From positions 7,459,227 to 7,523,226 of the forward strand of contig CM022671.1 in the NCBI GenBank assembly GCA_012295275.1: 64,000 bases of DNA, written 5' to 3'. Below, one piece after another: positions 27,701 to 36,900 of the stretch. The translations under genes were made by a program, and so were the position numbers. Source of the stretch: Chrysomallon squamiferum. Taxonomy: Eukaryota; Mollusca; Gastropoda; Neomphalida; Peltospiridae. A model generated the notes under the pieces. It made no database searches, had not been told where the DNA came from, and saw nothing but the letters and a program-made list of their open reading frames with translations. Numbering within the stretch: position 1 is the stretch's first letter; each line of letters begins with the position of its first letter.

Positions 27701-28847
27701 ATTTTACCATCCCTGCGTGTGTGCTACCATTAGTGGGGCAGTGCAACTGTTACTATTAGCTGTGTTGGTTTTGCTGGGAGTTATTTCTAATTATGCAGTG
27801 AAAGGGTGAAACAAATTCTTTGTATCTTTTTCTTTCTTCTTTTTGTTTTGCTTTTGAGGCATTTTTTGTTCTGATCTGTCAAGATTATCTCCCAAGGTAT
27901 CATTCTGGCCAAAAGCATTGTGTCAGATCTACCAGTTGTTTTAATGGCCAGAGGGAATCTAAAAGGTCAATGCAACCATTTGTGGTCACTATTAGTACTT
28001 GAGGATACAAAATGGGATCAAAAAACAAAAATTTAATGATATTTTTTTATTAATCAACTGAAACAGTTATCTTCGACTGGTTTTTTATTATGATAACAGA
28101 TCAGTTCTGCCTATATTCCATAAGACTGATTTTCACTGCAAGCATTTAGCATTTCCACATGCTTAACTGGCAAATTTGTTTCCTCTTTGCTTTAGGAAAA
28201 AAACCTACATATTATTTGTTTAAAGCGTAATAAAATCAATGTTCTTAAATGCTTTGAGAATATCTCGACATGATGTTCTGAAACATTGACAATTTTTTCG
28301 AAACAACCCAACAGAAAAGATACATACATACATACATATATATATATATACATGCATCAAAGAAATAGTATAATCCAGTATATTCATGTATATCCATAAT
28401 TACACAATGTCATTTCAGTTTTGGATATGTATCAGTTTAAAAATATAGATACAACTACTTCTGTATAATACTAAAAGTCTCTTCTGAACCTCACATCTTT
28501 TCTTATTTCCTTCGTCATAAAAACAACAGATCTACTGTAATGTTAAATGTAGGCTTTTGATTCTTTAAACATAGAAAAATTTGTATGATTTTATTTATGT
28601 CACTTATTTGCCTTTACGAAATATTTTTAATTTGAAATTAAACCAAACAAATTTCCATGGTCCCTACTCATACAATAGCAAACAAAATGAAAATCATATA
28701 TATTAAATAAAAAATATACGAGTCCCATCATAGCTCGTAACATAAAATAGTATTTACCTTTCTGCTTCTTCCTTTGAAAACAACAGCAAATGCCCCATGA
28801 CCTATAAGGTCTTTTTTGTTGTATTCATAATCACCAATAATTTCCAT
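8897..28847 (-). CDS. ULK: ULK1/ULK2-type autophagy-initiating Ser/Thr kinase (ATG1/UNC-51), 28 coding exons
   Basis: Exons in transcript order: 28758-28847, 23391-23483, 22962-23012, 21551-21583, 21081-21117, 20743-20793, 20133-20255, 19533-19606, 18880-19040, 18342-18424, 17970-18020, 17647-17765, 17300-17428, 17005-17047, 16768-16828, 15833-16088, 15613-15699, 15197-15316, 14318-14533, 13517-13642, 12742-12980, 12058-12183, 11592-11641, 10794-10912, 10369-10520, 9778-9822, 9422-9512, 8897-8973. The start is the ATG of [23 protein letters not shown] kinases start autophagosome formation with ATG13 and FIP200, downstream of mTORC1 and AMPK. Every intron junction is GT-AG with matching phase except at exon 17. 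The exons sum to 2903 bases, one short of a multiple of three. Allowing for that base the protein is 967 residues (human ULK1 is about 1050). One or two vertebrate-type paralogs cannot be distinguished. Confidence 0.95.
9576..9678. repeat. Two-copy tandem repeat (~55 bp) in ULK intron 26
   Basis: The phrase AAATCTAAACAC...ACAAAATATATTTAGTATTCAAAACTGT is followed at once by a diverged copy with CATTTAGCATTCAAAACTGT. Confidence 0.7.
10079..10308. repeat. ~39-bp minisatellite, 6 copies, in ULK intron 25
   Basis: Units start at 10079, 10118, 10157, 10195, 10231 and 10270. The consensus begins TTGAAATAGGATAATAATCC and ends TAGCAAGTTAAATAACAG. Copies are 36-39 bp. The array ends 60 bases from the exon 25 donor side (exon 25 starts at 10369). 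Confidence 0.88.
10913..11290. repeat. Tandem duplication (~193 bp) including the exon 24 splice acceptor, ULK intron 23
   Basis: Sequence from 10913 (CTGTAAATTATATCATAG) recurs at 11106 (CTGTAAATTATATCACAG). Homology continues through blocks such as ACATACATATCTCA and ATACAAAA. On the transcribed strand both copies end in TAATTTACAG, so the second copy is a well-formed but unused acceptor. Confidence 0.85.
12742..17765 (-). CDS. ULK: ULK Ser/Pro-rich regulatory linker with LIR motif (exons 12-21)
   Basis: Low-complexity Ser/Pro/Thr-rich linker between kinase and EAT domain. Recognisable islands: EDFVLVSEN (about residues 365-373), matching the LC3-interacting region of human ULK1; QPIPVPTQV (exon 16); FTIGTPP (exon 18), which aligns with the ULK1 mTORC1-site context [16 protein letters not shown] with GFDF (exon 19); and LLRAAF (exon 20). 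Exon 17 (15613-15699) has no open frame from the phase-0 acceptor. The reading needed downstream ([20 protein letters not shown]) requires one base more in the AAAAA run at 15683-15687. Exon 21 is preceded by three consecutive CAG triplets, so its first residues are ambiguous. Confidence 0.88.
12975..12983 (-). promoter_or_regulatory. Triple tandem splice acceptor (CAGCAGCAG) of ULK exon 21
   Basis: On the minus strand exon 21 is preceded by TTCATTCAGCAGCAG followed by GCACC. Using the first, second or third AG gives exon ends at 12980, 12977 or 12974. All keep the frame and differ by one or two residues. The proximal-intron AG is assumed in the gene model. Confidence 0.75.
13620..13839. repeat. 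Duplication of the exon 20 acceptor region in ULK intron 19
   Basis: Bases 13620-13679 (5' end of exon 20 plus adjoining intron, TTGTGTATCTCGTGAGGAGA) recur at 13772-13831 as TTGTGTATTTCATGAGGAGA, followed by the shared CAAATTTAATACAAAAATAA. In the copy the acceptor CAG has become CAA (13796-13798), so it is a dead 3' splice site with a pseudo-exon fragment. Confidence 0.85.
14532..14773. repeat. 36-47-bp minisatellite, 6 copies, built on the exon 19 splice acceptor
   Basis: Units start at 14532, 14578, 14625, 14671, 14707 and 14743. Each has GCCTGTAATAAAAATAATGG or a variant; on the transcribed strand this reads CCATTATTTTTATTACAGGC, a polypyrimidine tract plus acceptor. The first unit holds the genuine acceptor of exon 19 (14534-14536). 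The third keeps an intact CAG, and the others are altered. Early units are about 46 bp and later ones 36 bp. Confidence 0.88.
16196..16573. repeat. ~113-140-bp tandem repeat, 3 copies, in ULK intron 15
   Basis: Copies start near 16196, 16336 and 16449. Each has TATRTTGNNG, an A-run, AATAA-CAATTTTTAAATGA, TTATGTNATTAATAACT and ACTTTTAATGAAAAGCT. Confidence 0.75.
17970..28847 (-). CDS. ULK: ULK kinase domain (exons 1-11)
   Basis: The kinase domain covers about residues 5-273. Visible motifs are the glycine loop [12 protein letters not shown], the ATP-binding Lys39 in [12 protein letters not shown] of helix C, the hinge VYLVMEYCNGGDL, catalytic Asp134 in VHRDLKPQN, DFG at 161-163, and the activation loop [15 protein letters not shown]. 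Thr176 in that loop aligns with the ULK1 autophosphorylation threonine. [19 protein letters not shown] and KDRIEF...FFKHPF close the C-lobe. No catalytic residue is missing. This portion is cut into small exons (33-161 bases). Intron 1 (23484-28757) is by far the longest, at 5.3 kb. Confidence 0.95.
19227..19440. repeat. 71-bp tandem repeat, 3 copies, in ULK intron 8
   Basis: Copies start at 19227, 19298 and 19369 and share TTAAACTTATAC...TCTAACCAAA and GAGGATTATAT with moderate divergence. Confidence 0.75.
21314..21347. repeat. (GA)n microsatellite in ULK intron 4
   Basis: GA dinucleotide run of about 34 bases, continuing as an impure purine tract to about 21365. Confidence 0.9.
22548..22911. 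repeat. AAT/AAAAT low-complexity block in ULK intron 3
   Basis: About 360 bases almost wholly of A and T, with repeated AATAATAA and AAATTTAAAAAAATAAAAATAA blocks. A 50-bp stretch around 22690-22730 is repeated at 22740-22780. On the transcribed strand it is a long T-rich tract. The Phe/Ile/Tyr ORF it makes is not a gene. Confidence 0.9.
24674..24748. repeat. (GT)n microsatellite, 75 bases, in ULK intron 1
   Basis: Perfect GT dinucleotide run. Confidence 0.95.
27609..27810. mobile_element. Candidate piggyBac-like MITE (~200 bp) in ULK intron 1
   Basis: The left end is TTAACCCTTTCCATGC and the right end GCAGTGAAAGGGTGAA. These form imperfect terminal inverted repeats starting with CCC next to TTAA (TGAA on the right, one mismatch). 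The interior is locally less AT-rich than its flanks and carries no ORF. TTAA target sites with CCC termini are typical of piggyBac elements. The assignment rests only on these termini. Confidence 0.45.
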
Positions 28848-30767
28848 TGGAACAGACTTGATTTTTAATTTTTTTTTATATTAAAATGTATTTAATATTC
28901 GTTAATGCAATAGACCGTTGAGCCATTGATAATTCAGCCACAATGGGGCTTTTTCTTTTCCCAAATATTACATAATCAAAACGTAATGCTTAACCCTACT
29001 ATCTCCAGTGACAACATCATAAATAATAAACAATATCTAACACGCAATTACTTAAAAGTTTCATTGATAAAGTAAACAGAGTAACCAAATTCAAAACGTA
29101 AATAATACTTCTGATGCCTCTTTTTAAAACATCTAATGACAGAAACCACCTGATTATGTTTGTGTTGTGACCGAATGATCAGTGTGACCCTTCGCGATAA
29201 AATATAAATCCACAAATATAAATAAAATAGGCTAAATTACAGCGATGTCATTTGAGAAAGAATAACTGTTGTTTTTTACATTTATGTAACAATGAAATGA
29301 ATCTATATAAATATCCTCATTTCTAACTAATAAATTAATCATATGTCGGTCACGTAAATCTTTCATTTGCATAATTTATCACGAAGAAAAAGTAGTTCGG
29401 GCACCTTGTAATACCAGACAGATTTTTAACAAATATTACGCCTACAAACTGTTCAAATTCACAACTGAGAAACAGTCAAGTAAGAACTCACGCAAATTAT
29501 CGCGAGAGCAACAATTTTGTTTGTAAAGTTCTTAGAAAGCACGTGGTAAAGAAATGATGCAAATTATGCGCTTAATTACTCTATTGTTTACTTGTCACGC
29601 GTTAATTGACAAAATTGCATAACCGAGTATCCTGAGAACTAATTCATCATTGTACTTGACTTACTACAAGGATAGGTAAGCTAAACACCTGCTACCATTT
29701 CTCGTCGTTTCACTTTCTTGCATGTACTGCACAAACGATTGCAAAGCCAAAGCAAGACTGAGGTGAAATGCGTTGTTCGTAACAACACGGATTGAACGAC
29801 TATGTTACCAGCTGTTATTAACACTTTTGACATATAACTAACATTACAAAAACGGTGAATTATGAAGCAAAAGCATTTAAACAGATCAGCTGATGAAATA
29901 CTGCAAAAATTAATAGTGCGCCAATTTTTGCAGTAAACAAACAATTAAACACGATTTTTAATTGAAATTTGAGAGTGACATGCAGTCTGAATTTGTACTA
30001 GATATTAACTGTCGACATTTATAGTAGTAAGATATTAGTTTAAGTTGAATTACAGAATTAATACATAAAAAATACTACAAACCACAAGAGGTTGTTTACA
30101 AAATGAAAAACCTATTTTGGTAATTTTTTATGGATTAAAAGACATATTTTAAAAAGAAAAATTAATTGCAGTTGGTAAATAATATTAATAAAACATACTT
30201 TTGCATTTCTTAGAAACTTGTTAGAAAAATTACTGTTTACAAACCATTTTGCTCTCAAGGTCAAAAATTATGACCTATTAATTTTTTGTTGAAGGAAACT
30301 TTAATACATATATATTTACTATAAAAAAAGTATAGTAGGCTGTCTGCTTACAGCAGCTATAAGTATCGCCTTGGGATATGCATTTGACTACTATGATAAA
30401 CTCCCAGTCTAATAAATACTTACAGAAATGTTGCAGAACAGCATTTTAGTTATTCTTCAATTTTTCTTAAGTCACATAGTACAAATATATTAACTACTGT
30501 TTATTTATGACACTACATTCCAGATTTGATTCATGCTATATGCGCAAAACTGACTCATGAAAAAATGGACACATTTAACATTCAAAATTGAATATTGTAT
30601 TTAAAATTTTTATCATCACAAATGCATTTATTTATTATATATAATTGATTCTTTTTTCTTTTCTTTTGTTTTAAGCAATAAAAAAAACAGTGCTTTTGAA
30701 ATTTTATTTTTGCTGGTGAAAATGTGAGGATTTGTTGGCCTAAACTGTCTAATTGTTTTTATTTCAG
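28848..30767. promoter_or_regulatory. Divergent promoter region between ULK (minus) and AKAP1 (plus)
   Basis: The two genes are head to head with 1.9 kb between coding exons. From about 29160 to 29980 CpG dinucleotides are clearly more frequent than in the AT-rich flanks. Sites seen: TATCGCGAGAGC (TCGCGAGA at 29500-29507, one half of the TCTCGCGAGA promoter palindrome) and CACGTG at 29540-29545. The first AKAP1 coding exon starts at 30768 after an acceptor, so at least one upstream 5' UTR exon of AKAP1 should lie here. Short ORFs such as 29681-29944 have no recognisable content. Confidence 0.6.
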
Positions 30768-32379
30768 CATCTGAGCATCATGGCGAGCCTCAAATCAATT
30801 ATATCCTATGCCATTCCTTCCATCACGGCTTTGCTTGGACTTCTCTGGTTCTTCAGACGCAAGAAAGATGGTGGGCAAAAAACAATTGCAAACAGTCCTG
30901 CACAAATAAGTGAAACAGATTTTGAAATTGAACCAAAAGAAACTACACTGACAAATAATGAAAATGAGTTAATGGATACTACATCAAAAACTGCTGAAAT
31001 GGAAATTGGTTTATTATCTGCGCAAACAGAGAACTTGCAACTGGCTGTTGAAGAGACAATTTCCGAAGGAAATGCCTACACAGCTTTTTCTACGGAATGC
31101 AAATCAGTGACCACTCAAGAACAAACTACCTTACTAGACAGTTCATCAAATTCCATAAACACTTCTCAAAATCATACTGTAAATGAAGAATGTGAACAGA
31201 TGTTGTCAAAACCATTGGCTTGCACAAATGTGTCAGAATGTGCTTCTGACGTGACAAAGCAAGATCTGGAAAATGCTTCCAGTTTGGGGAAGCAACAGTT
31301 TGAAATAACAGCCGAGTTTCAGTTGACAGAAAATGTTGCGGATACATCTCATGATCTTGCCACGACTGAATGTCAGTCAGAAAATGTGCCATTGTTGGAC
31401 TTGTCTAATGTAAATACAGCTCAAGAAGACAGTAGTCCCAAACAAACATCTGCCAGTTACTGCCAGAATAGCCAAAGTATTCAAATGTCTGCTTCATGTA
31501 CTTCAAAAGTGCCCATGAGTCTGAACAAAGACTGCTCCAGTTTGGACGCAGCAAATGTTGATACATTAAATGTTTCATGCAAAACTACTGAAGATCCGTT
31601 TGCAGAATCGCAGAAATGCAAAGAAGTGTCATCTACAGAAGCTGAAGACGATGAACTGGCTGAAGAAGCATCTGAAGTAGAAAATAACAGTGAAGTCCAG
31701 TCCTTACCTACCTGTACTGCAGACCAATTACCTAACTCAGATCAGCAAGACCTCAGCAGTTTGCAAAATGATGATCTTCAAAGTGCCACTGAAACAAACA
31801 ATGACATTGTTAACGAGGACTTGAAAAACGAGGGAGATGCTGACAGCTGTACGACACACATGAGTTCAGATGAGTCCAAGACTGAATTTGAATCTCAAAG
31901 TGTTGAAACGGAGAGATTATCCTCAGACATGTTGTTAGACACCTCGACAACCAGTGACCTGACGTCGCAGTCAGCAGACACCTCGACTAACAGTGATGTG
32001 ATGCTGCAGTCTCAAGACACGTCGGACACTAACGATGACATCGTTTCACATGGCAACACTGAAAACAGATCTCAGATAACAAACACACATGCAGCTACTC
32101 CAGTGTCAGATGCTAAATCAGCCAGCGAAGTCATGTCCGACGATGGCAGTACTAGTTGTGATAAAGAGGTTGAGCTCAAGATCAGTTCTGCTGAAGTTCT
32201 TTCGTGCGACACTACCTCAGTCAGTGACACGTCACGGGAAAAGGACGAAAAAGAAAGTCGGGAGAATAATAACAATTCAGATTCTGTTCATCGTGTCATC
32301 TCAGCAAATCTGGAAACCGCAGCAGAGAACTCCGGTTGTACAGCAGACTGACTCGCCAGGTTGTGATAACAACAGTGAG
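30768..32379 (+). CDS. AKAP1: AKAP1 first coding exon: membrane anchor and acidic linker
   Basis: The exon begins after ATTTCAG with 12 untranslated bases, then ATG at 30780. This start gives MASLKSIISYAIPSI, a hydrophobic stretch (residues 4-25) ending in FFRRKK, as in mitochondrial outer-membrane signal anchors. A longer in-frame reading from 30753 would run through the intron. The rest is Ser/Thr/Asp/Glu-rich, with a near repeat (SADTSTNSDVMLQS and SQDTSDTND, about residues 400-420). I do not see a convincing amphipathic PKA RII-binding helix by eye. The in-frame stop is at 32349-32351. The true donor is most likely GTAAAC at 32380, beyond that stop, in frame +1. Confidence 0.88.
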
Positions 32380-33933
32380 GTAAACAGTACGCAAAAAACA
32401 CTTCAAACATTCTATAGCAAACATTTGGTTAATTATTCTGTCACAAATTCTCTGCAAGTTTCAGAGATTTATTTTTTAATTCTAAAATACAGGGGATGGA
32501 GAAAATTACCCCCTTTTTAAAAAATGTTTTTACTGCAAATTGTGTGTGTGTGTTTTGTAACCTCATATTACTCTCTCACTATAATATATATATATATATA
32601 ACCATGCAAATACATATATATATATATATATATATTGTACGAAAAATTTTAAATTATTTTTCATCAGAATTTCTGAAAGAAAAAAAATGATACAGTATAA
32701 GATACATTGAAAAAAATACAAAAAAAAATATGTAGAAAGTTGTAAAATACAAAACAACAAAGGGCATTAATTTTGTGTATATCCTGTAATTTCATTTTCT
32801 ACAATTCTGACACAATTAAATTTTTATTATTATCATTAATCAATATTTTGAAATCTGCAACGTGGAGAGTATATATATCATTATTTTGAACTATCCATAT
32901 TTCTGACAAAATTAAATTTAAATGATTGTCATTAATCATTATTTTGAACTTTCCACATTAATGACAATATTGAACTGAGTGATTATCATTAATCATTATT
33001 TTGAACTATCCTTATTTCAGACAAAATTAAATTTTAACGATTGTCATTAATTATTTTTGGGAACTATCTCTGTTTTTGACAGTAGTCTAACCTAGCAGTT
33101 ATCATCAATCAGAATTGTAAACTATCCATATTACTGAAATGTTAAATTCTAACAATCGTCCTTAATCAATATTTTGAAAATATATTAAACTGATCACTAA
33201 GTTGTTAATGTAGAATTATTGATTTAATTATTGAATTTTTATTGTTTATATTAAAACATAATTTAAATTTGAAAATGATTCCAGCTTACAACAAACATTT
33301 TTTGAAGGCGTGAAATTCAAGATTTTAAACAGTGATATTTATTTTTTAAAACAGATGTGTATTTGCATGGTTATAAAAAAAAAAAAAAAAAACTTGTGCA
33401 TTTATTTTTACAGCTTTAGACAACATTTTAATATTTACAATTATATATTAAATATAATGGCTTTATTTAAAAAATATATAAATACATTTAGTTAAATGGA
33501 AATGTAATAACGTATATTCTTAAGTAACGGTTATTATTAATAGTTTATATCCATTATAAGTACATGATTTTAGTGCATGTTTTCTAGTGGATGTGATAAA
33601 TGATTTCGTTTCTGACTGGACAGGCATCCAACGACAGTGGCCGAGGAGGAAGTGTTACAGAACCTCTGCTGGTTTTGCAGACCCCGGAGAACCAAATCCA
33701 GCGCTATGAGTTTAATTTCCCCTCGGACTTGTGTGGCAGACTGATTGGAAAATTTGGTAAAAACATCAACTACCTGAAGGAAATGTCTGGTGCCCACATC
33801 TCTCTAAAGAACAACCCATTTACACCCGATTTCCAGATCTGCTTGATTGAAGGTTCAGCGGTTGTCACTATTATATTAATATATATTTATTTAAATGTAG
33901 CTATGTTGTTACATTTTGTAAAGGTCATTGTGT

Positions 33934-33971
<38 letters not shown>

Positions 33972-36900
33972 TTTCATAATTTATTTTTATTATTTTAAAT
34001 TTGTTTCAGTTCAAAATTGTATACTATCAAATATGTTTATATTCACTTATCAGTTTTTAATACATTTAAACTATAAAAGACCAACATGAGTTAACAATTT
34101 CATTAAGACAATACTTAAAATAGACTAGTTCCTGACAAACTGTATTGTCAGTGTTAGTTGTTAAATACAATGTTAGGCTTTTGAAGTGAAAGAAATTAAC
34201 AAGGTTTAAAAAAAGGAATATAAGTAGAAAAAAAAAAGAATAGCTAAATCTACCTCAGAATTTTTTAATGTTTTAATATCTGACAGAAAGAAGACAATCT
34301 ATTACTTTTCTTAGAACTAAAATCACATTTTCTAAATAATGTTTTAGCATTAAACCAAATATAATTAATTTTATAACGCCCAAGCACACATACATGTGTA
34401 TGCTTATAATAAAATGTAATGTATGAATGTATATGTGCATTATATATACATGTGTGTACATGCGTGTGTGCCTGTGTGTGCATTATTACATATATATTAT
34501 TATATATAACAATTTATCTACAGGAAAGCAGGCAGAGATAGACAAAGCTCTGGCTTGTATCCGTAAGAAATTTCCTCGACACCAGTACCCCCAGGTAGAC
34601 CTGACTCCCATTGGGCAGCCACAGCCAGCAGAAATACCATTACTCATGCCAGACATCATGCAGGTACATCACTATACAAATAGCTAAACATGTTTAGCAC
34701 ACTGTGATCTTTTTAAGTAAAACTAGACATCCTCTGAAAATTCAAATTATTTGGTTTTTATCAAAAATACAAAAGAACAGTATTTCGTATATTATTTTTT
34801 TGCGGATTTCTTGTTGAAAATGTACATAATGTAAATATATTTTATATATATCCTTTGCTTTTTTGTTAAAGAATATTTAATATATGTCTGTGCAAATAAA
34901 AGGCATAAAATGTTTTGTCATCTTCAAAATAATTAGTTACTGTAATTCAGTAAGACAACAAAATAACAAACTCTAATTTATTGTGTTACATTTGGGACAG
35001 AGAAATTTACAAAAATTCTTGTCAGTCTGTGGATACTGCTAATGAGTTACTCAATCTGTTGTAAACCTAATACATAGCCTTTCATATCTGAATATTTTGA
35101 AAAATTTTTATAAACATTTTAAATCAAGATAATTGAATTAATGCTACAAACATGGACCAACTACATGTGATTTTTATTCCAAATTAATTCAGTACTCTGG
35201 GAACGCAGGAAAAGAAGAAGGATAAGAAGAATTCAGTACTCTAACAGTGTAAAGTTTATTTGTTTCAGTTAAGTCTTCCAGAAAGTGTATCTGTCGACAT
35301 CGTGATTTCAAACATCGTTGATGCTGGTCACATCTTCGTCCAGCAGCCAACTCACCCCTCCTTCCCGTCGCTGGAAAGACTAAACAACTTCATGATGGCC
35401 TGTTACAATCAGTCTCAGATGGTTCCTGGTTTGCCGAGACCTATTGAAGGTTAGTGATGTTCAGTGTCCAGGCTGGAAGTTTGTGTTATCTCAGCAGAGC
35501 TTTGGATTGTTGTGTTTAGCAAAAACTGGTGCTTTAAGAATATCGTTTAGAAATTACACATTTTAAAGCAGTGTTCTAAAATTTCTTTTGAATCTATTTA
35601 GAATTTTTTTATATTTTTTTTTTTTTTTTTTATTTAATGTTTTTTTTAATATATATTTTTTTATTTATTTATTTATTTTTTTTTATCATTTAATTCAGCA
35701 ATTTAAAATGCATGGATTGATAGCATTTGGTCATTCAAACTGTAAGAACATCGTTTAAAATTTATATATTTTATAGAATATCTCTTGTTTAACTCTTTAT
35801 TATTTTTTAAATTATTTTTTTTAATTGTTTTTATAAATATTTGTATTTTTTGAACCTGCCATTTAAAATCCATGGGTGAGAAATGTATAATAGTTTGTCA
35901 TTTGAACTGTAAATACATTGTTTAAAAATCACTATATTTTAAAGCTGTGTTCTCAATTATATATGTTTTAACTCTTCACTATTTTTTATTATATTTATTT
36001 GTTAAAAAAATATTTTTTATCACTTAATGTATTCTTGCAGTTGGAGTGATCTGTGCATGCTTTTCTGGTGGAGGTTGGTACAGAGCACAGATCATGCTGA
36101 TGATTGAAGAAACTGATGAATGTGATGTCAAATACGTTGATTATGGAGGCTATGCCAGGGTGCAGGCATCTATGCTCAAACAGATAAGGTAGTTTGAAAA
36201 ATGCCTAGATTTACTTTTTAGATTAAAAACTACTTCTCAATGAGTCATATATTTGTACTGATCTTAGTTCAGTTGCTCTCACTTTAACAGTTATTTCCAG
36301 TCCTTATCTTCATCTTTTGCTATTCCACGTTCCTTTCTTTCTAGGCAAAATTAATTTACAATTTATACTGACTGATAGGATCAACAGCAGATTAATTAAT
36401 TACATAACTGCCTTAAAAAAATTCAGTTTTTCTTAGTATGTTGATGTTGTCCACTTTGGGAACTAGTACATTTTAAAAATTGTTGAAGTCAAAAAAACTC
36501 CTCACTTTATCTTCTGTTTGAAATTCCCCTGGTAACTCATATGGTAGAACTATGTATTGAAGCTTCAAAATTAATTATTGTTTCTATTATATAAATGAAA
36601 ACAGCTGGAGGATCAGAAAAAAGAATGTTTTACTCTGTTAATGACTCAGCAGTTTGAAGATAAAATGTGACATAACAGTTTGATTGTTTTTACATTCGTT
36701 AATGGTTTTTGTCATAACTTTTAAAAAGAAATCCTGTAATACGAATTATCCAGTTTTAGATGTAATCAATAAATAGCTTGTTTTATTTGTTAATAATGAA
36801 TTTAATATGAAGTTATAAAGGTTTCTCAATGATTACATTAGTAATACTAATAAAATGAACATGGTTTTGTTTTATCCAGAAGTGACTTCATGACCCTGCC

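Larger units (their letters stand above)
23484..28757 (-). other. ULK: ULK intron 1 (5.3 kb)
   Basis: The longest intron of the gene, separating the exon for the glycine loop from the exon with the catalytic lysine. It contains a 75-base (GT)n run and a candidate piggyBac-type MITE. No further exon-like ORF is seen. Confidence 0.85.

Noticed and set aside
29681-29944. 87-residue minus-strand ORF in the ULK/AKAP1 promoter region
   Set aside because: No recognisable motif and no splice context that would join it to ULK; probably chance in less AT-rich sequence.
30753-30779. Start of AKAP1 at the upstream in-frame codon near 30753
   Set aside because: This part is the polypyrimidine tract and AG of an acceptor; the ATG at 30780 gives the typical anchor sequence.
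31126-31392. 88-residue minus-strand ORF
   Set aside because: Shadow of the AKAP1 first coding exon.
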